From: Bacteroidales bacterium
GTDB lineage: Bacteria; Bacteroidota; Bacteroidia; Bacteroidales; F082
Direction of reading: 5' to 3'
Assembly (NCBI GenBank): GCA_023229245.1
Contig: JALNZU010000011.1
Coordinates: forward strand, 1-64,000
Length of the DNA stretch: 64,000 bases
Numbering within the stretch: the stretch's first letter is position 1; every line of letters starts with the position of its first letter. Positions 35,775 through 45,609 of the stretch are shown here, piece by piece. A model generated the notes under the pieces. The model ran no database searches. It was not told the DNA's origin and saw only the letters and a program-made list of their open reading frames with translations. A program made the translations under genes and the position numbers.

Positions 35775-37267
35775 TGTTATCGTCTTTGAAAGATAAAAAG
35801 GGATCTGAAAAATTACAACATCCGGGAGTGATACTGATGTTGCTCATTGCTGCTGTAGCTATGGGATATATCATTGCTAAGGGCGGACTGTTAGTAGCAT
35901 TGGCATTATTAGGTTTGTTTCCGGCTATTGTATTTCTTAACAGGCTGCTGACCAATCCCCGTGTAGGTATTTACACAATCATTGTCTTTGGATTTATCGC
36001 TATCGGGCTCACCCGATATATCCCCAATATTCCATTTGGGTTGACCATAGACGGTTTCCTTGTACTGACATATATAGCTGTGTTTTTCAGGTACTTTAAC
36101 GAAAAAATCAGCATAGAACCTATTCAGCGTGACTTAGTTTATCTCAGTATTCTCTGGTTTGGCTATTCTGTGCTTCAGCTTTTTAATCCAGAAGCGTTGA
36201 GCCGTACTGCCTGGTTTTATGCCATGCGAGGCATGTCGTTATACATGCTGTTGTTAGTTCCACTTGGTTTTATGATTTTCAACCGTCTCAGGTTTATGAT
36301 GACCTTCCTCTATCTATGGGGTATCTTTTCTATACTGGCTACGCTAAAAGGATTGCAACAGCTGTATCTTGGGCTTGACTACGCTGAGCAACACTGGATG
36401 GATACCGTAGGCTTTGTTACACATATTTTGTTTGGCGAGCTACGTGTCTTTTCCTTTTTCAGTGACGCAGGTCAGTTTGGTGCTGCACAAGGAGCAGCAG
36501 GTATAGTTGGTTTTATCATAGCGACAAATATTCATGGCCAGCGTAACAAAATATTTTTTAGTATTATGGCTTTGTTTGGTTTATGGGGCATGATGATATC
36601 CGGTACCCGGGGAGCTATGATAGTACCAATGGTAGGCGGGATAACCTATATACTACTTCGCAAAAATTTTAAAGTGATCATCATCGGCAGCGTTTTGCTT
36701 TCTTTGATCTATGTATTTTTTGCGTATACCTATATCGGTCAAGGCAATTCACAGGTCAGGCGTATGCGAACAGCTTTCCGGCCTGAAGAAGATGAATCTT
36801 ATTTAGTACGGCTTGAGAACAGACGTGTGTTAGCTACTTATCTTACAAACAAGCCTTTCGGAGGTGGTATAGGTAGTGCAGGCGACTGGGGTAAACGCTT
36901 CTCGCCACAAGGTTTCTTAGCCCAGATAGCTACTGATAGCTGGTATGTACAAATTTGGGCTGAACAGGGAATAATTGGATTAATACTGCATCTTTTTGTG
37001 CTTTCATATATTTTTCTGAAAGGCTCCTATATTATTATGTTCCGATTAAAAGAACCTGAGCTGCGTGGCATAATAGCCGCCCTCATGGCAGGATTTACCG
37101 GAATCATGGGGGCAAGCTACGGAAACGGTGTGCTAGGGCAAATTCCAACTGGTGTGCTTATATATACTTCCTGGGTTATCATCTTCATAAGTCAGCAGCT
37201 TGAAAGAGAATATGTGTATCTTAGATCGAAGGGCATGAACCCCTTTTCACTTAAGAATAATACTTGA
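35774..37267 (+). CDS. Wzy/O-antigen ligase-like polymerase
   Basis: This 497-residue membrane protein has about twelve hydrophobic helices. The signature stretch SGTRGAMIVPMVGG and a later periplasmic loop with VRLENRRVLATYLTNKPFGGGIG, then DSWYVQIWAEQGIIGL, match the WaaL/Wzy superfamily. It probably joins repeat units made by the neighbouring transferases into a polymer in the periplasm. It could instead ligate the polymer to an acceptor; the flippase and Wzz neighbours favour polymerase. Confidence 0.85.
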   Translation: MLSSLKDKKGSEKLQHPGVILMLLIAAVAMGYIIAKGGLLVALALLGLFPAIVFLNRLLTNPRVGIYTIIVFGFIAIGLTRYIPNIPFGLTIDGFLVLTYIAVFFRYFNEKISIEPIQRDLVYLSILWFGYSVLQLFNPEALSRTAWFYAMRGMSLYMLLLVPLGFMIFNRLRFMMTFLYLWGIFSILATLKGLQQLYLGLDYAEQHWMDTVGFVTHILFGELRVFSFFSDAGQFGAAQGAAGIVGFIIATNIHGQRNKIFFSIMALFGLWGMMISGTRGAMIVPMVGGITYILLRKNFKVIIIGSVLLSLIYVFFAYTYIGQGNSQVRRMRTAFRPEEDESYLVRLENRRVLATYLTNKPFGGGIGSAGDWGKRFSPQGFLAQIATDSWYVQIWAEQGIIGLILHLFVLSYIFLKGSYIIMFRLKEPELRGIIAALMAGFTGIMGASYGNGVLGQIPTGVLIYTSWVIIFISQQLEREYVYLRSKGMNPFSLKNNT

Positions 37268-38214
37268 AAAACATCTTATCCGAATGGTCTATGAATATCA
37301 AGAACGAATCATCACCTTTGGTTACTGTTATAACAGTAAACTACAACCAATCAGGCGTTACCCTTGAATTTCTCAGATCACTTCAATATGTCAGCTATCA
37401 CCCTCTTGAAGTTTTTGTGGTGGATAATGGATCACCTAACGATCAGCCCGACCGTATCAAACAAGAGTTTCCGGATATACATCTGATCAAAACGGGTGTC
37501 AACTTAGGATTTGCTGGTGGAAACAATGTGGCCGTCAGGCAAGCCAAAGGAAAATATCTGCTTTTTATCAATAACGACACCGAAGTAGATCCCGGCTTCT
37601 TAGAACCTATGGTAGAACTATTGGAACAAGATCCAAACATCGGCATGGTAAGTCCTAAGATACACTACTACCACACACCTAATACCTTTCAATTTGCTGG
37701 CTTCACGCCTTTCAGCAAGATCACTATACGAAATGAAGCAGTTGGGTTTGGGCAGTTGGATAAGGGGCAGTATGATTATAGCTGTGAAACAGCTTCAATA
37801 TTTGGCGCTGCCATGCTCGTACCCATGCATGTCATACAAGAAGTGGGTATGATGGCCGAAGAGTATTTTTTATACTATGAAGAACACGATTGGGCAGCAC
37901 GTATCAAACGGGCAGGATACCAGATATACTATCAGGGACAGTCGTTAGTGCTGCATAAAGAATCCATCTCTACTGTTAGAGACAGTGCATTTCAGATATA
38001 TTATATGTACAGAGGCAGAGTATTGTTTGCCAGAAGAAATACTAAGGGGCTATATAAAATAGCAAGCATGATGTATCATTATCTGATCATGTTCCCAAAA
38101 GCTGCCCTGTCATTTACCTTTAGAGGTAGACCTGATCTTGCCCGCGCCCTGACAAAAGCAATGTGGTGGAACCTACGTAATCCAGCGCATTCATCATTAG
38201 AAGTAACACATTAA
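37264..38214 (+). CDS. Glycosyltransferase family 2, rhamnosyltransferase-like (paralogue A1)
   Basis: A soluble GT2 enzyme with the motifs ITVNYNQSG, VVDNGSPNDQPD, GFAGGNNVAVRQAKGKY, LFINNDTEVDP (DxD-like) and a late EHDWAARIKRAGY. It closely resembles the gene at 39486-40412. The frame opens with TTG at 37264, overlapping the previous stop, or with ATG nine codons later at 37291; both are plausible. It probably adds one sugar to the lipid-linked repeat unit. The C-terminal ~60 residues are basic with a hydrophobic segment, suggesting membrane contact. Confidence 0.9.
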   Translation: MKNILSEWSMNIKNESSPLVTVITVNYNQSGVTLEFLRSLQYVSYHPLEVFVVDNGSPNDQPDRIKQEFPDIHLIKTGVNLGFAGGNNVAVRQAKGKYLLFINNDTEVDPGFLEPMVELLEQDPNIGMVSPKIHYYHTPNTFQFAGFTPFSKITIRNEAVGFGQLDKGQYDYSCETASIFGAAMLVPMHVIQEVGMMAEEYFLYYEEHDWAARIKRAGYQIYYQGQSLVLHKESISTVRDSAFQIYYMYRGRVLFARRNTKGLYKIASMMYHYLIMFPKAALSFTFRGRPDLARALTKAMWWNLRNPAHSSLEVTH

Positions 38215-38227
38215 AAACAGAGTTGAC

Positions 38228-39454
38228 GTGCTAAAAACCATCCTATTTATTATAGAATTAGTCTTGTTTATTTATCTATCTATTGCACTGCTGTATATCA
38301 CCACTTTTGGGATTGCGGCTTTGTTTGCCAGAAAAAAGAAGGCCGTACCGCCTTCGTTGTTTCGAAAAATAGCCGTGCTGATCCCAGGATACAAGGAAGA
38401 CCATATCATAGTCGAAGTGGCTAAGGATGCCTTAGAACAGGAGTATCCCAAAGATAAATATGAAGTAATTGTCATAGCCGATTCTTTTAAGCCTGAGACT
38501 ATCACAGCCTTGAACGAAATACCGGTGCGGGTAGTAGAAGTAGTTTTTGAGATCAGCAAAAAATCAAAAGCATTGAACAAATGTATGGCTATCATAGGCG
38601 ATGAGTATGACATAGCTGTAGTGTTGGATGCCGACAATATCATGGCACACGATGTGCTCCATAAGATCAACCTTGCCTTTGATAAAGGCTTTGTGGCTGT
38701 TCAAGGTCACCGTATGGCCAAAAACACCAACACTCCTTACGCACTGTTGGATGCAATCAGCGAAGAGATCAACAACACTATTTTCCGCAAAGGACATCGG
38801 GTTGTAGGCCTTTCCTCCGCTTTGATAGGATCAGGCATGGGTATAGATTATGCCCTGTTTAAAAAAACTATGGCAACTGTTGATTCGGTAGGAGAAGATA
38901 AAGAGTTAGAACTTAAGCTGCTAAAACAAGGTCATACGATAGAGTATGTGAATGATGCCTGCATATACGATGAAAAGACATCCAAATCGGAAGTGTTTGT
39001 AAACCAACGTAGGCGGTGGGTAGCAGCGCAGCTAGACTATTTCAGAAGGTATTTCTTTGATGGATTCTACCAGCTTATCTCTAAAGGAAATATTGATTAT
39101 TTTGATAAAGTGATGCAGATGATACAGCCTCCACGTATCATACTCACCGGTTTACTATTTATTTTTTCGATCAGTTCGCTGCTAACCCATGTATTGAAGC
39201 TGGCTTCTGTACAAGCTCTTTTTATATTGGATTACCGCTACTGGCTACCCATGTTTTTGTTAGCAAGTTTTATCTTATTGATCTCAGTCCCAAAGAAATT
39301 CTATAACAAGCACAGTCTGCGAGCTTTACTGTATCTTCCACATGGGTTTATATTGATGACCAAAAGCATCATGCGAATCAAAGGAGCCAGAAAACGTTTC
39401 ATACATACTACTCATCATCATACCGAAACTTTTGACAAATCCAGGATGAACTAA
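38228..39454 (+). CDS. Membrane GT2 glycosyltransferase with QxxRW motif (paralogue B1)
   Basis: This 408-residue protein starts at GTG 38228 with a hydrophobic helix, has a cytoplasmic GT2 domain and two or more C-terminal helices. Catalytic motifs are LIPGYKED, VVLDADNIM (DxD), GEDKELELKLL (base) and NQRRRWVAAQ (QxxRW), the set found in cellulose/hyaluronan-synthase-like enzymes. It closely resembles the gene at 40418-41623. It lies 13 bases after paralogue A1. Confidence 0.9.
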   Translation: MLKTILFIIELVLFIYLSIALLYITTFGIAALFARKKKAVPPSLFRKIAVLIPGYKEDHIIVEVAKDALEQEYPKDKYEVIVIADSFKPETITALNEIPVRVVEVVFEISKKSKALNKCMAIIGDEYDIAVVLDADNIMAHDVLHKINLAFDKGFVAVQGHRMAKNTNTPYALLDAISEEINNTIFRKGHRVVGLSSALIGSGMGIDYALFKKTMATVDSVGEDKELELKLLKQGHTIEYVNDACIYDEKTSKSEVFVNQRRRWVAAQLDYFRRYFFDGFYQLISKGNIDYFDKVMQMIQPPRIILTGLLFIFSISSLLTHVLKLASVQALFILDYRYWLPMFLLASFILLISVPKKFYNKHSLRALLYLPHGFILMTKSIMRIKGARKRFIHTTHHHTETFDKSRMN

Positions 39455-39485
39455 GCATAGAACAGCTCTTCAACCTATGTAATCA

Positions 39486-40412
39486 ATGAATTCTTCTACA
39501 CAGTATCCGTTGGTATCCATCATCACAGTCAATTATAATCAGGCTGAGGTTACATGTGCATTGCTTGAATCGCTTCATCATATCAGCTATCCTAATTTTG
39601 AGGTCATAGTCATTGATAATGCCTCAGCAGAAGATGATCCTTCTATCATCAAAAAACGTTATCCTAATATAGTTTTTGTGCAAAACCCTATAAATTATGG
39701 CTTTGCTGCGGGAAACAATTTCGGGCTGATGCGTGCCAAAGGAGAGTATGTGTTATTGATAAACAATGACATTGAAGTGCCGCCAGACTTTTTAGAGCCA
39801 TTAGTCTCCAAGCTTCAAAATGACCCGGATATTGGAGCGGTAAGTCCTAAAATTAAATTTTATTACCAGCCCGATACTATCCAGTATGCAGGCTACACGC
39901 CTATGAACTATCTTACTATGCGCAATTTTGCAATAGGCTATAAAGAACGTGACACAGGCCAGTATAATACCGACCGGGAAACTTATTATGCACACGGAGC
40001 AGCTATGCTCGTCCCTATGAAAGTTGTATTAGAAATTGGGCTGATGTCGTATATTTTCTTTCTCTACTACGAAGAGGCCGATTGGTGCGAACGCATCAAG
40101 AGAGCAGGATATAAAATATTTTACGTACATAATTCAACCGTGTTACACAAAGAATCTGTTACCACAGGTAAGCTAAGCACATTAAAGATCTATTATTTAA
40201 ATCGCAACCGCATAGTCTTTATGCGGCGCAATGTGCATGGTTCGGTTTTTTATAAAAGTTTGCTTTATCAGCTATTAGTAGCTATACCTAAGAACGCATT
40301 TACGTATCTGATAAAAGGCAAGACTCGACTCTTTTATGCGTATTATAAAGCTATTGGATGGCATCTTTCACATTTGTTTGACCCCGAGATACACGAAAAC
40401 CCAAGACTATAA
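39486..40412 (+). CDS. Glycosyltransferase family 2, rhamnosyltransferase-like (paralogue A2)
   Basis: This 308-residue GT2 protein shares its layout and most motifs with the gene at 37264: ITVNYNQAEVT, VIDNASAEDDPS, GFAAGNNFGLMRAKGEY, LINNDIEVPPDFLEP, SPKIKFYYQPDTIQYAGYTP and EEADWCERIKRAGYK. By eye about half of the residues are identical. It is likely to transfer a different sugar or act on a different acceptor position from paralogue A1. It is five bases from the next gene. Confidence 0.9.
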   Translation: MNSSTQYPLVSIITVNYNQAEVTCALLESLHHISYPNFEVIVIDNASAEDDPSIIKKRYPNIVFVQNPINYGFAAGNNFGLMRAKGEYVLLINNDIEVPPDFLEPLVSKLQNDPDIGAVSPKIKFYYQPDTIQYAGYTPMNYLTMRNFAIGYKERDTGQYNTDRETYYAHGAAMLVPMKVVLEIGLMSYIFFLYYEEADWCERIKRAGYKIFYVHNSTVLHKESVTTGKLSTLKIYYLNRNRIVFMRRNVHGSVFYKSLLYQLLVAIPKNAFTYLIKGKTRLFYAYYKAIGWHLSHLFDPEIHENPRL

Positions 40413-40417
40413 CACCT

Positions 40418-41623
40418 ATGGAAATAGTTAGCATACTTTTATCTGTAATAGGTTGGATGACATATATATATCTGACATTCACAGCATTATATCTATTCGC
40501 TTTCTCTTTTGCATCTTTGTTTAGAGTGCCAGCACTAAAAGTGCCGGACATCCCACACCGCAAAATTGCCATACTCATACCCTGCTATCAGGAAGATGAG
40601 ATCATTCTAGAAGTGGCAAAAGAAGCACTGAATCAAGATTATCCTAAGGAATTGTTTGATATAGTGATCATTGCAGATAACTTTCAATCAGATACCATAG
40701 AAAAGCTACAAAAGCTACCGCTGATACTGTTCAACGAGAAGTTTCCAATCAGTACCAAAACCAGGGCACTCAATCATGCACTAAAGCATCTGACACAAAA
40801 CAAATACGATTTAGTTTGTATTTTAGATGCCGACAACATTATGGAACCTGATTTCCTGGCCAAAATGAATCAGGCATTACATCAAGACTGTGTAGCAGTG
40901 CAAGGCCATCGTATCGCCAAAAACCTCAACACTCCATTTGCCATACTCGACGCCATAAGCGAAGAGATCAACAATAATATCTTCAGAAAAGGACATATAC
41001 GGTTAGGGCTGTCGTCGGCATTGATAGGATCAGCCATGTTGTTTGATTATCACTTCTTTAAAGACTTAATGGCAGATATAGAAGTAGTAGGTGGGTTCGA
41101 CAAAGAAATTGAATTGCGGCTGATGCGCGACGGCTACCGTATCAATTATCTGCCTGATGCGTATGTTTATGATGAAAAAGTTCAAAACGCAAAAGCCTTC
41201 TCAAGGCAAAGAAGGAGATGGCTCTCGGCACAGTTTCATTATTTTGGCATACATTTCATACCTGCTTTAAAAGCTTTTTTTAAAAAAGGAAATATAGAAT
41301 ACCTCAATAAAGCATTACAATATCTGCAACTTCCGCGTATTCTGACATTAGGTCTGCTGTTTCTTATCGCCCTGTTACATCTGTTTCTCTCCACCTCTGA
41401 AATGACTATTCTCTGGCTTTCATCTCTAATTATCATCATATTAGCTTTATTATTGGCAATACCTTCCACATTTTATAAAAAGGAAACTTTAAAGGCTATC
41501 CTATATCTTCCAGTGGGATTCCTGTTTATGTTGTTATCTTTACTCAAAATTAAAGGAGCTAACGAACGTTTTATCCATACCAAGCACACATTTAATGCTT
41601 TTCAAATCAAGAAAAAGAAGTAA
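40418..41623 (+). CDS. Membrane GT2 glycosyltransferase with QxxRW motif (paralogue B2)
   Basis: This 401-residue partner resembles the gene at 38228: LIPCYQEDEIILEVAKEAL, CILDADNIMEPD, AVQGHRIAKNLNTPFA, SEEINNNIFRKGH, GGFDKEIELRL and RQRRRWLSAQ. It has one N-terminal and about three C-terminal helices. With paralogue A2 it forms the second copy of a two-gene unit. The largest gap inside the operon (167 bases) follows it. Confidence 0.9.
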   Translation: MEIVSILLSVIGWMTYIYLTFTALYLFAFSFASLFRVPALKVPDIPHRKIAILIPCYQEDEIILEVAKEALNQDYPKELFDIVIIADNFQSDTIEKLQKLPLILFNEKFPISTKTRALNHALKHLTQNKYDLVCILDADNIMEPDFLAKMNQALHQDCVAVQGHRIAKNLNTPFAILDAISEEINNNIFRKGHIRLGLSSALIGSAMLFDYHFFKDLMADIEVVGGFDKEIELRLMRDGYRINYLPDAYVYDEKVQNAKAFSRQRRRWLSAQFHYFGIHFIPALKAFFKKGNIEYLNKALQYLQLPRILTLGLLFLIALLHLFLSTSEMTILWLSSLIIIILALLLAIPSTFYKKETLKAILYLPVGFLFMLLSLLKIKGANERFIHTKHTFNAFQIKKKK

Positions 41624-41726
41624 TTTGCCAACACCTAATTTATTGGCTATACATTTGAAACAGACACAGGGCTTTTCAGTCATGTGTAGCTATAAAAAAT
41701 GGGTAAAAAGTTTTGGGAAAGCAGAG

Positions 41727-41756
41727 CAATTCTATCAATCTACATAGTTAGAATTG
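41727..41756 (+). promoter_or_regulatory. Inverted repeat in the only large gap of the exopolysaccharide operon
   Basis: CAATTCTA (41727-41734) pairs with TAGAATTG (41749-41756) around a 14-base loop, and TTTT follows. It could be a weak terminator/attenuator or an operator before the next glycosyltransferase gene. No convincing TAnnTTTG promoter is seen in 41624-41790. Confidence 0.4.
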
Positions 41757-41790
41757 TTTTACATATAGATACTTACAAAATTTTAAACGG

Positions 41791-42930
41791 ATGAAAATAG
41801 GAATAGAAGGTCAACGCTTGTTTCGGGTGAAAAAGCACGGCATGGACATGGTCGCTTTGGAGCTGATTCGTAACTTACAAAAGATAGACCGCGAGAATGA
41901 GTATTTTATCTTTGTAGCACCAGATGAAGACCGAAGCTGTTTACAGCCAACTGATAACTTTCATATCATCGAACTAAAAGGTGGCTTCTACCCTATTTGG
42001 GAACAATTTGCCCTACCCAAAGCAGCCAAAAAATATGGCTGCGACCTGTTGCATTGCACCAGCAATACAGCACCTATCAACGGAGATATTCCATTAATAA
42101 TTACCCTGCATGATATTATTTATCTGGAAGGCATCAGTCTGTTTAAAAAAGGAGGTACATGGTATCAGAAATTTGGCAATATGTATCGCAGGTACGTAGT
42201 ACCCAAGGTGGTAAATAAAAGCCAACGCATCATTACTGTATCACATTTTGAAAAAAACCGCATACGCGAATTTTTTGGATTTCCTGCTGAAGATAAGCGT
42301 TTAGTGGCAATTTATAACGGAGTTAGCGAACATTTCCGATCAGTAAAGGATACACAGGAACTAACACGCGTAAAAGACAAGTATCGCTTACCTGATACCT
42401 ATGCGTTTTTCTTAGGTAATACCGATCCTAAAAAAAACACCTTAGGAGTATTGCGAGCTTTCTCAGATTATCTCAAAGAAGGCAATAAACCATTTACCCT
42501 TGTCATGCTTGACTACGAGAGATCAGCGTTAGAAACACTGCTCAGAGAGATAGGTGACAAAGAACTGATCAACCATATCCATCTCACTGGTTATGTGGTT
42601 AATACCGATCTACCCTCTATCTATAGTCAGGCAGAGTTATTCCTGTATCCATCCTTGCGTGAGAGCTTTGGCATTCCTATGTTAGAGGCAATGAAATGTG
42701 GTACTCCCGTTATTACTTCCAACACCTCCAGCATGCCCGAAGTATCGGGCGATGCAGCTTTGATAATCGACCCTTTCAGACCGGAAGAAATAAAACAAGC
42801 CATGAGCCGGTTGATGAGCGACCAGGCTCTGCGCAGTGAGCTGATAGAAAAAGGATTTATACAAGCCGAAAAATTTTCATGGATGAACATGGCTCAACAA
42901 GTATTGAACCTGTATCAGGAAATTAAATAA
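41791..42930 (+). CDS. GT4-type glycosyltransferase (GT-B fold)
   Basis: This 379-residue enzyme has two Rossmann-like domains. The N-terminus reads KIGIEGQRLFRVKKHGMDM. The C-terminal nucleotide-sugar site contains FLGNTDPKKNTLGVLRAF, LYPSLRESFGIPMLEAMKCG (the EX7E motif) and GTPVITSNTSSMPEVSG. It would extend the lipid-linked oligosaccharide in the cytoplasm. It follows the 167-base gap and precedes a second GT4 gene by 29 bases. Confidence 0.9.
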   Translation: MKIGIEGQRLFRVKKHGMDMVALELIRNLQKIDRENEYFIFVAPDEDRSCLQPTDNFHIIELKGGFYPIWEQFALPKAAKKYGCDLLHCTSNTAPINGDIPLIITLHDIIYLEGISLFKKGGTWYQKFGNMYRRYVVPKVVNKSQRIITVSHFEKNRIREFFGFPAEDKRLVAIYNGVSEHFRSVKDTQELTRVKDKYRLPDTYAFFLGNTDPKKNTLGVLRAFSDYLKEGNKPFTLVMLDYERSALETLLREIGDKELINHIHLTGYVVNTDLPSIYSQAELFLYPSLRESFGIPMLEAMKCGTPVITSNTSSMPEVSGDAALIIDPFRPEEIKQAMSRLMSDQALRSELIEKGFIQAEKFSWMNMAQQVLNLYQEIK

Positions 42931-42959
42931 ACAAGATGAACCGGTAATAAGATGGTATT

Positions 42960-44162
42960 ATGATCCGAAACAGAGATTTTATCGTCATTGGACTTCAAGC
43001 CTTAGACAGCAGGATAGGAAGCAATTGCATCAACTTAGCATATGAGTTTGCCAAGCACAACCGAGTGTTGTATGTCAACTATCCCTTAGATAGGCTAACC
43101 AAAATACGAGAGCGAAAAGACCCTTTGATCCAAAAGCGCATCCGTATCAACAAAGGCATTGAGCCGGCATTGGTACAGATCAATGAAAATATGTGGAACC
43201 TATATCCGCAAACTACATTGGAATCTATCAGCCAACTGCCGTATGACGGCCTTTTTGACAGGCTGAACAAGATCAATAACAAGCGCTTTGCCCGACAGAT
43301 CCGAAAAGCTGTTCAACAACTTGGTTTTAAAGATTATTTTATATTCAACGACAGCGATATGTTCCGTGGGTTTTATCTTAAAGAGTTGTTGCAGCCCGAG
43401 ATGTATATCTATTATACCCGCGATAACCTGATTGCTGTTGACTACTGGAAGAAGCAAGGAATACGTATAGAAGCCCGGCTGATGGAAAAGGCCGATCTGA
43501 TAGTAGCCAACTCAACCTATTTAGCAGAACATGCAAAACAGTTCAACCCCTACTCATACTATGTCGGTCAGGGCTGCGATGTGAGTCTTTTTGACAAGCA
43601 ACTGATCAAAGATATACCTAAGGATATTGCCTCAATACCAAAACCAATCATAGGCTATATAGGAGCTTTATTTTCACTTCGACTAGATATAGAAGTATTG
43701 AGCCATATCGCCAAACAAAATCCCGAATGGTCTGTAGTATTGGTAGGTCCCGAAGATGATACATTTAAAAACAGTGAGTTACACCAGTTAGATAACGTTT
43801 ATTTTCTGGGAGCAAAAAAAATGGAAGAACTTCCTTCCTATTTGTTTGCGTTTGATGTAGCCATTAACCCACAAAAATTAAATGAGGTAACTATTGGCAA
43901 TTATCCCCGTAAAATAGATGAATATTTAGCTATGGGTAAGCCAACGGTTGCTACCCGAACCAAGGCTATGGAAGTGTTTGAGGAATATACTTACTTAGCT
44001 GAGACTAAAGAAGAGTATGTAAGTCTGATCGAAAAAGCTTTGCAAGAAAATAATTCAGAGTTGGAAGCCGGTCGAGAGCTGTTTGCACGAAGCCATACAT
44101 GGGAAAATAACGTGAAAGAGATTTATAACCGGATGATATATATTCTTCAAAAACCACAATAG
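42960..44162 (+). CDS. GT4-type glycosyltransferase, TuaH-like
   Basis: This 400-residue GT-B protein opens with RDFIVIGLQALDSRIGSNC and has a conserved YYTRDNLIAVDYW segment. A C-terminal donor-site region follows, with GYIGALFSLRLDIEVLSHIA, VLVGPEDDTF and RKIDEYLAMGKPTVATRTKAM. It resembles TuaH-like enzymes of polysaccharide loci. Donor and acceptor cannot be predicted. It is seven bases from the acetyltransferase gene. Confidence 0.85.
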   Translation: MIRNRDFIVIGLQALDSRIGSNCINLAYEFAKHNRVLYVNYPLDRLTKIRERKDPLIQKRIRINKGIEPALVQINENMWNLYPQTTLESISQLPYDGLFDRLNKINNKRFARQIRKAVQQLGFKDYFIFNDSDMFRGFYLKELLQPEMYIYYTRDNLIAVDYWKKQGIRIEARLMEKADLIVANSTYLAEHAKQFNPYSYYVGQGCDVSLFDKQLIKDIPKDIASIPKPIIGYIGALFSLRLDIEVLSHIAKQNPEWSVVLVGPEDDTFKNSELHQLDNVYFLGAKKMEELPSYLFAFDVAINPQKLNEVTIGNYPRKIDEYLAMGKPTVATRTKAMEVFEEYTYLAETKEEYVSLIEKALQENNSELEAGRELFARSHTWENNVKEIYNRMIYILQKPQ

Positions 44163-44169
44163 GCTTAGT

Positions 44170-44790
44170 ATGATGGGATTGACTAACAAAATAAAATCAT
44201 CGCCTGGGCTTAAAAAATTAGCTTTATGGATGCTGATGCCCCGTAATCAGGCTCGTCCCCGGTTATGGGTGAGGTGGTTTTTGAATCCATTTATACATCA
44301 TAAAGCGAAAGGGGCTCGTATCCGTCGCCGGACACGCATAGATGTGATGCCGTTTAACCGCTTTTCTGTCGGACGTAATTCGACCATAGAAGATTTTGCA
44401 ACAGTGAACAACGGCGTAGGAGATGTCATCATAGGCGAGCGGACACGCATTGGATTAGGTTGTGTTGTGATAGGTCCGGTTTATATAGGAAATGATATTA
44501 TGTTTGCCCAAAACATAGTCGTATCCGGCTTAAATCACGGATATCAGGATATACATAGCCCACCAAGTCTGCAAGCAGTTGAGACAAAACAAATCGTCAT
44601 AGAAGACGATGTCTGGATAGGCGCTAATGCAGTGATCACAGCAGGAGTAACCATTGGAAAACATGCAGTGATAGCTGCTGGTAGCATAGTAACACGTTCA
44701 GTAGCACCTTTTACAGTGGTAGGAGGAAACCCAGCCAAACCACTTCGACAATTCAATGCAGAGACCAATCAATGGGAAAAAACAACATAA
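44170..44790 (+). CDS. Left-handed beta-helix O-acetyltransferase
   Basis: This 206-residue hexapeptide-repeat protein has the repeat pattern in IEDDVWIGANAVITAGVTIG and KHAVIAAGSIVTRSV, with the usual end VVGGNPAKPLRQF. A His in SGLNHGY is at the position of the family's catalytic His. The family uses acetyl-CoA (or another acyl-CoA) to acylate sugars. In this operon it probably decorates the repeat unit. Confidence 0.9.
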   Translation: MMGLTNKIKSSPGLKKLALWMLMPRNQARPRLWVRWFLNPFIHHKAKGARIRRRTRIDVMPFNRFSVGRNSTIEDFATVNNGVGDVIIGERTRIGLGCVVIGPVYIGNDIMFAQNIVVSGLNHGYQDIHSPPSLQAVETKQIVIEDDVWIGANAVITAGVTIGKHAVIAAGSIVTRSVAPFTVVGGNPAKPLRQFNAETNQWEKTT

Positions 44791-44799
44791 ATAACTAAA

Positions 44800-45600
44800 A
44801 TGCACAAATTAATTACTTTTATACGATACCTTGCCGACTATGCACGCTATGGCCAAATGCGACTGATGGCAGCCTCTATCATTTTTGTACTGACTAAGAA
44901 ATCGTTTGTCAGAACCAGGTTGTTCAGAGGGAAATTAGGATATTTTCTCCATCGCAAAGGAACCCTCGACTTTCAGTTTGGTAATTATGCCTATGAGTGG
45001 AACGTCAAGAAATGCTTCATAGAGCATAGCCCTCATTATAATATCTTTATTGATATAGGAGCAAATATAGGCACTTATACCATCATGCTTGCCGGAAAAG
45101 GCATGCGAACCTATGCATTTGAACCAGTGTATGAAAATTATAAAGCACTGAAGATCAATGTAATGTTAAACAACTTAGAAGATAAAACGACTTTGTTTAA
45201 TGTAGGACTAAGCAATAGGCAAACTACTGCTACTTTTGCCTTTGACCCACTCAACACAGGCGCCTCACACTTAGATATATTACCAGCCGAAAACGAAGCT
45301 GCCGAATTGCGAAGCATCCCAACAACCATACAACTCACGCTCTTAGATAATATGTACGATAAAATACACCTCAATGGTACCGACAAAGTATTGGTAAAAA
45401 TTGATGTAGAAGGAATGGAAACAGAAGTGTTGAAAGGCGCTACAAACTTCATCAAATCGCAAAAAGAGCTGTTTCTAATCATCGAAAGCGTACACTCAGG
45501 CGAAGAAAACCTGAAAGCGATTTTAAACTCTATCGCAAAATTTGAATATTATCCTATTGATGAGCTGAATTTTGCCGCAAAGAAAATTGATAACCTGTAA
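44800..45600 (+). CDS. FkbM family methyltransferase
   Basis: This 266-residue SAM-dependent enzyme has the first SAM motif FIDIGANIGTYTIMLAGKG and the FkbM signature VKIDVEGMETEVLKGA. FkbM-type enzymes O-methylate sugars and other small molecules. Position between the acetyltransferase and a membrane glycosyltransferase (nine-base gaps on both sides) suggests methylation of the polymer repeat unit. Confidence 0.9.
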   Translation: MHKLITFIRYLADYARYGQMRLMAASIIFVLTKKSFVRTRLFRGKLGYFLHRKGTLDFQFGNYAYEWNVKKCFIEHSPHYNIFIDIGANIGTYTIMLAGKGMRTYAFEPVYENYKALKINVMLNNLEDKTTLFNVGLSNRQTTATFAFDPLNTGASHLDILPAENEAAELRSIPTTIQLTLLDNMYDKIHLNGTDKVLVKIDVEGMETEVLKGATNFIKSQKELFLIIESVHSGEENLKAILNSIAKFEYYPIDELNFAAKKIDNL

Positions 45601-45609
45601 TGTGCATCT

